Positions 8,591 through 15,994 of a stretch of DNA of 38,463 nucleotides are shown in pieces. The DNA is taken from positions 1 to 38,463 of IMG/VR virus record IMGVR_UViG_3300035703_000203. One strand, written 5' to 3'. The position numbers and the translations under genes are program-made. The DNA comes from a virus. The notes under the pieces are model-generated. The model ran no database searches. It saw only the letters and a program-made list of their open reading frames with translations, and had not been told where the DNA came from. How positions within the stretch are numbered: the stretch's first letter is position 1; each line of letters opens with the position of its first letter.

Positions 8591-9238
8591 ATGCTGGTCC
8601 GTGAGATCATCAAGCAGGCCATGCGGTCTGCGGGAGTGCTGGACGCTGGCCACGAGCCGACGCCCCTTCAGGCGCAAGCCGCGCTGGACGCCCTGAACGG
8701 CCTTCAACGGTCGATGATGGGGGTCGAGATCGGCCCGCGTCTGGACGCCGTGAGTGCTACGGCGTCGGTAACGGGCGTCTACGGTGGGGCCTATCAAATG
8801 AAGCTGGCGGCGACCGCCACGCTGACCTTCCCGGCGGACCCGCAACCCGGCTGGCGCATCGGCTATGCCGACATGGCGTCCAACTTCGCGACGTACAACC
8901 TGACTGTGGCCCCGAACAACCGCCTGATTTCCACGGCGGTCGGAACCTATCAGGCGGCCAACGTCACGGTGTCGGCGAACGGCGCAACGGCGGCCTATTT
9001 CTTCCGCGAGGATGCGGGCTGGACGCTGGAGCAGGACTGGGCGCTGACCGATACGCCCTACTTCCACGTCAGCTTCCACACCGCTCTTGCCGACATGCTG
9101 GCGTTGGTCCTGTTCCCGCAATACGAGACTGCGGCGCCGGGGCATTTGGTGGCCAACGCCCAGCGGGGCCGTGACGTGTTCATGGAACGCTACAACCCGC
9201 GCGCGGCTGCGGCCAAGGCTCGGGGTAATCGGGCCTAG
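8591..9238 (+). CDS. Second gp4-like neck/tail accessory protein
   Basis: 215 residues. AGGAGA lies 5 bases before the ATG. The opening LVREIIKQAMRSAGV and ALDALNGLQRSMMG parallel the N-terminal helices of the preceding adaptor. A beta-rich insertion follows (residues ~55-140, GWRIGYADMASNF), then a helical C-terminus (FHTALADMLALVLFPQY). Having two gp4-type proteins in tandem suggests two stacked neck rings, or a divergent duplication. The call is from sequence style and order. Its TAG overlaps the next GTG start. Confidence 0.65.
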   Translation: MLVREIIKQAMRSAGVLDAGHEPTPLQAQAALDALNGLQRSMMGVEIGPRLDAVSATASVTGVYGGAYQMKLAATATLTFPADPQPGWRIGYADMASNFATYNLTVAPNNRLISTAVGTYQAANVTVSANGATAAYFFREDAGWTLEQDWALTDTPYFHVSFHTALADMLALVLFPQYETAAPGHLVANAQRGRDVFMERYNPRAAAAKARGNRA

Positions 9239-10575
9239 TGCCTCTCGTTCCGCTCGCGACCCAGACTTATGGTCGCGCGGGTCTTCCCAAGGCCCGACTG
9301 GTCAACATGTTTGTGGAGCGCTCGCCGGAAGGCCCGACGCCCTACGCGCTGCGGTCAAGGCCGGGGCTGGTGGCGGGCTCTACGGTGGGTCTTGGGCCTA
9401 TCCGGGCCATCGCCACCCATCTGGGCTATCGCTACGTCCTGTCGGGAACGCGGGTCTACCGCGACGGCGTGAACATCGGGATTATCCAGGGGCTCAACCG
9501 GGTTCGCTTTGCGCAGTCCGATGAGCAGCTTGTGATGGTCGCCGAGGGCGCGGCGTGGCTGGTCGGGGCGTCGGTTACGCAGATCGCCATGCCTGACGAT
9601 GACGTCGTGTCGGATGTGGCGTTCTCCAACGGTCGCTTCATCTATGCGGTAGGGACCGGGGGGCGGTATCGCTACTCTGAGGTGGCGGACGCCGAGGATA
9701 TCGGCGATCTGAACTTCGCCACGGCGGAAAGCGATCCTGACGACCTTGTGTCGATTGAGGCGCTGGGATCGGACGTCCTGTTCTTCGGCGAGAAGTCAAC
9801 GGAATGGTGGGGGCCGACGTCTTCAACCGCTGCCCCGTTCCAACGCTATGACGGACGGCGCTATGACGTGGGTTCGGCGGCGCAAAACAGTGCGGCCCGC
9901 ATCGACAACGGGATTTTCTTCGTCGGCACGTCACAGGCGACCGACCGCACAGACCTGAAGGTCTATCGCACCGGGGCTGTTGCGGAGGTGGTGTCTTCCC
10001 CGGCTATCGACGCCTTGCTGTCGCGGTGTGCGGATATCAGCCTTGCGACGGCGATTGAGGTTCCGACCGAGGGGAGGAGCTTCTACGTCCTCAACATTCC
10101 GGGCGTGACGACGGTAGCCTTCGACGTTCGGGAAAAGACGTGGGCTGAGTGGTCCTCCTACGGCGAAGACACGTTCCGCATTCAGTGCGCTGACGCCGGG
10201 CTCTATGGCGACGCCAACTCTGGCCAGCTCTGGACGTTCGACGCCGAGGCCAACACGGACGGGACTGACGCTCTGGTGCGTGAGTGTTCAGTGTTCCTGC
10301 CGACCTCGACCCCGCTGCGGTGCAAGCGGATCGAGCTTTACACTTCGCGCGGCGAAGGCGGGCTTGGAACCGCGCCTGTGGTCGAAATGCGCTACACCGA
10401 CACCGACGATGCGGGCTGGTCAACCTGGACCGCTACGGCGCTCGGCGAGCATGGCAATCACCCCCGCGCCCGCTGGTTCCAACTGGGCCAGATGCGACCT
10501 CCGGGGCGGGTGGTGGAGTTCCGGTGTTCGGATGATGTGCTGTTCGTCCCCTATGGCGCGATGGTGAACGAATGA
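9238..10575 (+). CDS. P22 gp10-like packaged DNA stabilisation protein
   Basis: 445 residues, GTG start overlapping the previous TAG. The opening VPLATQTYGRAGLPKARLVNMFVE and the later FFGEKSTEWWG, GTSQATDRTDLKVYR and REKTWAEWSSYGED segments are typical of the gp10 (Phage_stabilise) beta-propeller-like tail-hub family. In P22, gp10 closes the channel below gp4 and keeps packaged DNA inside; it also bears the tail spikes. Its TGA overlaps the next ATG. Confidence 0.85.
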   Translation: MPLVPLATQTYGRAGLPKARLVNMFVERSPEGPTPYALRSRPGLVAGSTVGLGPIRAIATHLGYRYVLSGTRVYRDGVNIGIIQGLNRVRFAQSDEQLVMVAEGAAWLVGASVTQIAMPDDDVVSDVAFSNGRFIYAVGTGGRYRYSEVADAEDIGDLNFATAESDPDDLVSIEALGSDVLFFGEKSTEWWGPTSSTAAPFQRYDGRRYDVGSAAQNSAARIDNGIFFVGTSQATDRTDLKVYRTGAVAEVVSSPAIDALLSRCADISLATAIEVPTEGRSFYVLNIPGVTTVAFDVREKTWAEWSSYGEDTFRIQCADAGLYGDANSGQLWTFDAEANTDGTDALVRECSVFLPTSTPLRCKRIELYTSRGEGGLGTAPVVEMRYTDTDDAGWSTWTATALGEHGNHPRARWFQLGQMRPPGRVVEFRCSDDVLFVPYGAMVNE

Positions 10576-10712
10576 CGCCGAAGCTGCCGCCTTGGGGTGA
10601 GCCGATGTTCGATGCATCGGGCCAGATGACGACGGCTTGGCGGGCGTTCTTCGAGCAGCTTGTCGCCCAACAGCGGGACCACGAGGAGCGCATCGAGGCT
10701 CTGGAGCCGTGA
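10572..10712 (+). CDS. Small hypothetical protein, 46 aa
   Basis: 46 residues beginning MTPKLPPWGEPMFDASG and ending in a short charged helix (QRDHEERIEALEP). The start (ATGA) overlaps the gp10-like stop, and its TGA overlaps the following GTG start. Coupling on both sides and conserved-looking content support a real gene. The Pro/Trp-rich start followed by TAWRAFFEQL resembles small linker proteins in podovirus tail regions. No defined function. Confidence 0.7.
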   Translation: MTPKLPPWGEPMFDASGQMTTAWRAFFEQLVAQQRDHEERIEALEP

Positions 10713-11152
10713 TCCGCGAGGAGCGCGACCCTGACTTCTGGCGTGGCGTGGCGGACCATCCCCAAGTCTCGCACATCAAGTTCGGCCTGCCGTTCGATAT
10801 CGGCCAACTGGTCGAGCATGACAGCGTAACGCCGCTGGCCAGCGAGAACGGCGGGTTTCTGTTCTGCCGTCTGGACGGGCTGGGGCGGGTCTTTGAGCTT
10901 CACACCCTGTTCAAGCCGGAAGGCTGGGGGCGGGAGGTGTCGGGAGCGGCCAAGGAAGCGTTCGCGGCGATGTTCGCCAAGGGCGCGCGGGTCATCACGA
11001 CATACGAGGTTGAGGGCTGGACGGCTCCGCCTCTGTCGTTTGGCTGGCGAGCGGTGGGCGGGTTTGACGCCTCCGACTTTGGCCAGGTTCGGACGTGGGT
11101 TTTGACGCTGGACGCTTGGGAAACCTCGCCAGCGCGAAGGAGAATGCACTGA
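10709..11152 (+). CDS. GNAT-like phage protein (DUF2824-type, tentative)
   Basis: 147 residues from GTG 10709, chosen because it overlaps the previous stop (GTGA). The upstream ATG at 10637 would overlap the whole small gene before it. The pattern of a central LFELHTLFKPEGWGREV-like strand and loop, then a helix (AAKEAFAAMFAKGA), a strand (VITTYEV) and SFGWRAVGGFDA resembles an acetyltransferase (GNAT) fold. This fold is found in P22-like head-region proteins of unknown role. Catalysis is not assured. Confidence 0.55.
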   Translation: MIREERDPDFWRGVADHPQVSHIKFGLPFDIGQLVEHDSVTPLASENGGFLFCRLDGLGRVFELHTLFKPEGWGREVSGAAKEAFAAMFAKGARVITTYEVEGWTAPPLSFGWRAVGGFDASDFGQVRTWVLTLDAWETSPARRRMH

Positions 11153-11799
11153 TGCCGGTCGCAGCAGCTATCATCCCGGCGGTTATCGGGGCCGGGGTTT
11201 CGGTCTACGGCGCCAGTCAGCAGGCCAACGCGGCCAAGGACGCGGCGCGGGCCAACCAGAAGGCCACCAATGCCTCTCTGGCGCTTCAGGAGCGCATGTT
11301 CAACCAGACGCGGGCCGATCAGGAGCCGTGGCGTCAGGCGGGCGTGGGTGCGCTTGGTCGGCTGCAAAACCCGCTGGCCAGTTTCGAGGCGTCGCCGGAC
11401 TACAACTTCCGCATGTCGGAAGGCATGAAAAGCGTCAACCAGAACCGGGCGACGGCGGGTCTTCTGAAGTCCGGCTCGGCGCTGCGGGGTATTAGCGACT
11501 ACGCCCAGAACACGGCGGCGAACGAGTTCGGCGACTGGTGGAACCGGCAATCGGGCCTTGCCGGGATCGGGCAGGCGGCCAACAGCGCCAATCAACAGGC
11601 CGGATCGCAGTACGCCAACGCCTCGCAAAACGCGCTGATGCAGAATGCCGGTGTTCAGGGCTCCTCCTACATGCGGCAGGCTGATGCGTGGTCTCAGGGT
11701 GTCGGCGGTGTCGGCGGCGCTCTGGCGTGGGGCCTGAACAACTATCCGTTCGGCGGGAGCCGGGGCGGAACGGCGGCCCCGCACATGGGGGGCTACTGA
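11152..11799 (+). CDS. DNA transfer / internal virion protein (gp7-like)
   Basis: 215 residues. ATG 11152 has GAAGGAGA about 8 bases upstream and overlaps the previous TGA. Residues ~2-20 are hydrophobic (AAAIIPAVIGAGVSVYG), followed by a long Ala/Gln/Asn helix (ASQQANAAKDAARANQKA). The middle motif ASPDYNFRMSEGMKSV...GLLKSGSALRGISDYAQ and NEFGDWWNRQSGLAGIG is typical of podovirus DNA-transfer proteins. These leave the head during infection and help form the path across the envelope. It is the first of four ejection-type genes. Confidence 0.75.
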   Translation: MPVAAAIIPAVIGAGVSVYGASQQANAAKDAARANQKATNASLALQERMFNQTRADQEPWRQAGVGALGRLQNPLASFEASPDYNFRMSEGMKSVNQNRATAGLLKSGSALRGISDYAQNTAANEFGDWWNRQSGLAGIGQAANSANQQAGSQYANASQNALMQNAGVQGSSYMRQADAWSQGVGGVGGALAWGLNNYPFGGSRGGTAAPHMGGY

Positions 11800-12524
11800 T
11801 GAACGCGCTGGCGGCTTTTTCCGACACCTACAACGTCCTTGAAGGCATGGCCCAGGACCGGGCCAAGCGTCAGGCGGGCAACGCGCTCGCTCAGGGCGAC
11901 TATCAGGGCGCTTCCGGGACTTTGCTGGGCCGTGGGATGCTTGACGAGGGAATGGGCGTCCAGCGCTATCAGCAGGGGCAGCAAGACCGTCAAGCCGAAC
12001 AGCAGCGCCAGCTTTCCGAACAGGAGAAGGCGGCGGCTGGCGAGCGGGTGCAATTCCTGATGCGCGCGACCAAGACTTTGCGCGGCGTTCCGGCGGACCA
12101 GCGGGCCACGGTGCTGCAATCGCAGATCATCCCGGCGATGGCGAACCTTCCGGGCTTTGATCCGGAGATTCTGCGCCAACTGGGCAGTGCCGACTTGTCG
12201 GACGAAACCCTTGATGTGTTCGGGCAGTCGCTCGGGGTCGAGGCGGACAAGTACCAACTGTTCAACACCGCTGGCGGGATTGTCGGCGTTCAGGGCGGGC
12301 AGGCCCGGATGATCTACGAAGCGCCTGATGAGCCCGATCAAGCGCCCAACGGCTACCGCTGGCGGCCTGACGGCGCGTTGGAGGCCATCCCCGGCGGACC
12401 GGCTGATCCTCGTGTCGCTGGCGCCCGCGCGGCGGCTACGCGGGCCCCTGCGCGGCCTAGGGCGGGTGGTGGGTCGAGCCCCGCCGCCAAGCTTCCCTCC
12501 GGCTTCATCCTGGATGGCAACTGA
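11799..12524 (+). CDS. Putative ejection / internal virion protein
   Basis: 241 residues; ATG overlaps the previous TGA. The N-terminal half is a charged Gln-rich helix (RYQQGQQDRQAEQQRQLSEQ). The middle has helical segments, then a YQLFNTAGGIVGVQGG beta segment, and the C-terminus is Ala/Pro/Arg-rich and disordered. This helical, low-complexity makeup, and the place between a gp7-like and a larger membrane-inserting protein, suggest a co-ejected internal protein. No diagnostic family motif. Confidence 0.6.
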   Translation: MNALAAFSDTYNVLEGMAQDRAKRQAGNALAQGDYQGASGTLLGRGMLDEGMGVQRYQQGQQDRQAEQQRQLSEQEKAAAGERVQFLMRATKTLRGVPADQRATVLQSQIIPAMANLPGFDPEILRQLGSADLSDETLDVFGQSLGVEADKYQLFNTAGGIVGVQGGQARMIYEAPDEPDQAPNGYRWRPDGALEAIPGGPADPRVAGARAAATRAPARPRAGGGSSPAAKLPSGFILDGN

Positions 12525-13168
12525 TGCAATACCGAGAAGGGCAAACGGCTACGAACCCCAAGACCGGCCAGAAGATCGTCTTTCAGGGTGGGTTTTGGGT
12601 GGAGGCAAGGCCGCCCACGCCGACCGGCGCGGCGGCGGGTGATGCCAACATTAGAGGTCGGGTCGCGCTTGGCCTTCCCCCTAGCATTGAAGCGGAGCGC
12701 TCTCTGTCTGGAGCAGAGCGCGGCGGCAATCCGCTTATGAAGGATTGGGGCGCCGCCGCTCTGTCAGCAATCGGCTGGGAAGGCCCCGCGCGTGTTGTTG
12801 GTGGCGATGATTACCAAGCCTACCGGCAGGCGTCGAAGACCTTTGAGTCTTCGCTTATGCCTATTTTTTCGGGCTCCGCCGTGACGCCATCGGAAGCCGA
12901 ACGCTTCATTTCGGCTAATCTGCCGCAGGCGACCGATACGCCAGCCACGCTGGCGACAAAAAGCCGCAATCGGCGCATGATCCTGAACGCCGCCGCAGAG
13001 ATTGCCGGCAAGCCGCTGCCCTTTCCAGACGTGCCGTCCTGGAACGGGCCGCAGCGCATGAAGCCAAGTGCGCGTCGTATGGGCGAGGATCGCAAGCGCG
13101 ACATTGAGCGCCGGGCCTCACCGGGCAGCGCCCCGCCCAAAGGCTATCGCATCCTGTCGGTGGAATAG
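12524..13168 (+). CDS. Putative internal virion / structural protein
   Basis: 214 residues. The opening YREGQTATNPKTGQKIVFQGGFWV is a beta-hairpin-type module common at the N-termini of podovirus ejection proteins. The middle contains DYQAYRQASKTFESSLMPIFSGSAVTP, often seen beside DNA-ejection genes. The C-terminus is basic. GC is locally lower and codons more relaxed around 12640-13000 than in neighbours, which may reflect separate ancestry. The stop is immediately followed by the next ATG at 13169. Function inferred from position only. Confidence 0.6.
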   Translation: MQYREGQTATNPKTGQKIVFQGGFWVEARPPTPTGAAAGDANIRGRVALGLPPSIEAERSLSGAERGGNPLMKDWGAAALSAIGWEGPARVVGGDDYQAYRQASKTFESSLMPIFSGSAVTPSEAERFISANLPQATDTPATLATKSRNRRMILNAAAEIAGKPLPFPDVPSWNGPQRMKPSARRMGEDRKRDIERRASPGSAPPKGYRILSVE

Positions 13169-14911
13169 ATGCCAGTTTACACGATCCAGACGCCGGACGG
13201 GCGCAAGGTCCGCATCGAAGCGCCGGATGAGGCTACGGCCATTCGGGGCGCTGCGGAGGCGACTGCCAAGCCCAAGGGCAAGGGCAGCTATGCGGCGCCC
13301 TTCGATTTGTCCGCTGGACAATCGCGCCGTGGCATCCCTCAGGGATCGTACTATCGCGACCCGGAAGGCAACATCCGCCGCAATGAGAACTTCGACGCCG
13401 GAAACCCCATCGTCACGGCGCCCCGCAAGGCGGCCAAGCGTGGCAAGGGCGTTCCGGTTCTGAATGAACTGGCGGGAGTTGCTGCGAACCTCAATCGCGG
13501 GCTTCTAATCGGCGACGAGTTTACAGGCGCGCTGGGAACCGTGGCGGACACGCTGACCGGCAAGGTCAGGCCGCGTTCCATGCCGGGCGACAATGCGCTC
13601 ATGTCCTACGCGCGCGGTGTGGGTGACGCCTTTGATCGCAACATGGCCACGACGCGCCGGGTCGAAGATGACGCCCGCGAGCGGCGGCCTTTGGTGTCGG
13701 GGGCAGCGCAGGGCGCAGGTACGGCGGCTACCGTGCTTGTGCCGGGCGGCGCTCTGCCCGCCGCCACCACGCGACTGGGGGCCGCCGCACAGGGCGCTCT
13801 TCTCGGCGCAACGCAGGGAGCGGTGTACGGCGCGCTTGATCGCGGATCGCTGGGGGAGCGTGGCCGCGCGGCGGTCAGCGGAGGGGCTCTTGGCGCTGTC
13901 ACCGGCGGGGCCTTGGGCGGGGCCTTCGGCGGCAAGCGCGCCCCCAAGCCCACCAAGCCCAAGGCCAGCCCTATCCCAACGTCGGACGATCTTCGCATTC
14001 AAAAGGAAGCGGCCTACAAAGCTGCTGACGATGCGGGCGTAACCTATGCGCCAGAAGCCTTTGACGATCTCGCCGACAGGATCGCGCAGAGCGTTGGACA
14101 GGCGCGCATTAACCCGGCGCGGCATCCGAAAGCGGCCTCCATGCTGGAGGACATTCAGGGCCTTCGCGGCGAACCAATGACGCTGACGCAGCTTGACCAG
14201 CTTCGCCAGGTTGTCCGCCGCGACGTAGCCAGCGCCCCGGATGAGGCCGAGAGGTTCTTCGGCCAAAAAATTATCAATGAGATCGATGACTTTATTGCAT
14301 CGTCGCCCAAGGTGAACGCCGGGTCGGCGGACGATGCGGCGTCGCTTATCGGTAATGCGCGCGATCTCAACACCCGCTTCCGCAAAGTTCAGGAGGTTGA
14401 GGAGGCGGTCGGGCGCGCTGAGCGGCGCGCCGGATCAACGTACTCCGGCGGCAACGAAGACAACGCCATTCGGCAAAACATCCGCCGAGTGCGAGAGGCG
14501 GGCCGCAACTTCTCTCCGGAGGAGATTGCCGCGATGGATGATATTATCATGGGCACCAAGGGGCAAAACGCCTTGCGTGCGGTCGGCAAGCTTTCGCCCG
14601 CATCCGGTGGCCTGATGGCGCTCGGCAACCTTGGCATGGCGGCGACTACTGGCCCCCTTGGGGCGGTTCCCGGTGTGGCTGGCATGGCGTCAAAATACGC
14701 CGCTGACCGCATCACTCGTCAGAAGGTAGACGATCTTTTGCGGCTGTTGGCGCAGGGCGGGGCACCTGCCCAATCAGCGAGGACGCAACTCGCCGGTCTA
14801 GCCGCTGCCGATCCAGCGGTCGCGGCCTTGCTTCAGCGCGCGGCTCGCGCTTCTGGAGCGTCCGCCGCGCAAGCGTCCAACCCTCTCGCGCAAGCTCCCG
14901 GACAAAGATAA
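13169..14911 (+). CDS. Large internal virion / DNA ejection protein
   Basis: 580 residues. The first ~30 (PVYTIQTPDGRKVRIEAPDE, then a short helix) form a module shared by many phage ejection proteins. Residues ~170-255 are extremely Gly/Ala-rich with repeated amphipathic stretches (GALLGATQGAVYGAL, GALGAVTGGALGGAFGG). This suits membrane insertion. The C-terminal half is helical, with another Gly/Ala stretch near 470-510. This resembles P22 gp16-type proteins that enter the host envelope during DNA delivery. There is no visible lysozyme motif. Confidence 0.7.
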   Translation: MPVYTIQTPDGRKVRIEAPDEATAIRGAAEATAKPKGKGSYAAPFDLSAGQSRRGIPQGSYYRDPEGNIRRNENFDAGNPIVTAPRKAAKRGKGVPVLNELAGVAANLNRGLLIGDEFTGALGTVADTLTGKVRPRSMPGDNALMSYARGVGDAFDRNMATTRRVEDDARERRPLVSGAAQGAGTAATVLVPGGALPAATTRLGAAAQGALLGATQGAVYGALDRGSLGERGRAAVSGGALGAVTGGALGGAFGGKRAPKPTKPKASPIPTSDDLRIQKEAAYKAADDAGVTYAPEAFDDLADRIAQSVGQARINPARHPKAASMLEDIQGLRGEPMTLTQLDQLRQVVRRDVASAPDEAERFFGQKIINEIDDFIASSPKVNAGSADDAASLIGNARDLNTRFRKVQEVEEAVGRAERRAGSTYSGGNEDNAIRQNIRRVREAGRNFSPEEIAAMDDIIMGTKGQNALRAVGKLSPASGGLMALGNLGMAATTGPLGAVPGVAGMASKYAADRITRQKVDDLLRLLAQGGAPAQSARTQLAGLAAADPAVAALLQRAARASGASAAQASNPLAQAPGQR

Positions 14912-15066
14912 GCGCCAACGCGGCGCCCCAGACCATAAAGAACGCCCCCGGCAGAACCTTGCTGTTCCGGTACATGTAGCTGCCGAGTTCCCAGCGAACC
15001 GGTTTCAAAGGCAATTCCTCTTCATTCCCCACCCTTACCACGGCGCCAGACGCCGGGGGAGACCCC

Positions 15067-15990
15067 ATGCAAGCACACTATCTCGGCTACCGGGTAACGA
15101 CCTCGGCTGCCCCTCTTAACGGCGGCAAGGCGTACTTCTATCTCTCCGGCACGACAACGCCTGAAGACGTGTTCGAGGATGACGGGCTGACCACGCCGCT
15201 GGCTAACCCGGTTGTAGCCAACAGCGCCGGGTTTTTTCCTGAACTGGTCTACCTGGACCCGACCAAAGCCTATCGCTGCGTCATCAAGACGTCGGCGGAC
15301 GTGACGATCTCCGACGCTGACCCGATCAACGACATTGAGGGCTCCTCGGGTGTCGGGACGGCGGACATTGAAGACGAGGCGGTGACGGCGGCCAAGCTGG
15401 GTCCGACCGCGATTGAGGACAAGCTGGGCTTTACCCCGCAAGAAGACTTCACGGCGCTGACGTCGCACACCACGAACGTCATTCTGGATCGCGTCGGCGA
15501 GGTGTTCGCCTACATCGGATCGACGGCGCCTTCCGGGGCCTTGCGGCTCAACGGCGGAACCATCGGCTCTGCGGCGTCTGGCGGCACAGCTCTGGCCAGC
15601 GCGGACGCGGCGGAACTGTTCGCCCTGCTCTGGGCGCTCAACGCTACTGACTACCCCATCACTGACAGCGCGGGCGGGGCCTCGACCCGTGGCGCGAACG
15701 CGGCGGCGGACTTCGCGGCCAACAAGCGCCTGCCTTTGCCGGAAGTGCGCGGCGAGTTCGTGCGCGGCTGGGACAACAGCCGGGGCATCGATAGCGGGCG
15801 GGCGCTCGGCTCCTACCAGGCCGACGACCTGAAGGCCCACACCCACACCCTGCCTGCCGTGATTGTCAACGACGGCGCGGGCGGAACCAACACCACGGGC
15901 GTGACCGGCTCCAGTCAGGTGACCGGCTCGACTGGCGGGACTGAAACCCGCCCCCGCAACATCGCCCTCAACTACTGCATCCGGTATTGA
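15067..15990 (+). CDS. Tail fibre with tail-collar domain
   Basis: 307 residues; GGGGAGA lies about 5 bases before the ATG. Residues 1-100 (YRVTTSAAPLNGGKAYFYLSG, LANPVVANSAGFFP) form a common podovirus fibre attachment module. The C-terminal ~150 residues are a classic phage tail-collar domain: GEVFAYIGSTAPSGALRLNG, then LPLPEVRGEFVRGWDNSRG and HTHT, ending ETRPRNIALNYCIRY. It likely trimerises and binds host surface or anchors the spike encoded next. A terminator-like hairpin lies within it at 15205-15237. Confidence 0.85.
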   Translation: MQAHYLGYRVTTSAAPLNGGKAYFYLSGTTTPEDVFEDDGLTTPLANPVVANSAGFFPELVYLDPTKAYRCVIKTSADVTISDADPINDIEGSSGVGTADIEDEAVTAAKLGPTAIEDKLGFTPQEDFTALTSHTTNVILDRVGEVFAYIGSTAPSGALRLNGGTIGSAASGGTALASADAAELFALLWALNATDYPITDSAGGASTRGANAAADFAANKRLPLPEVRGEFVRGWDNSRGIDSGRALGSYQADDLKAHTHTLPAVIVNDGAGGTNTTGVTGSSQVTGSTGGTETRPRNIALNYCIRY

Positions 15991-15994
15991 TCCC

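Noticed and set aside
14712-15068. Minus-strand frame with a membrane-like segment (KVLPGAFFMVWGAALALIFV)
   Set aside because: Largely opposite the ejection protein gene, alone on the minus strand in the late region, and without a good ribosome site. The 155-base gap it spans (14912-15066) is otherwise empty, so it stays a weak possibility.
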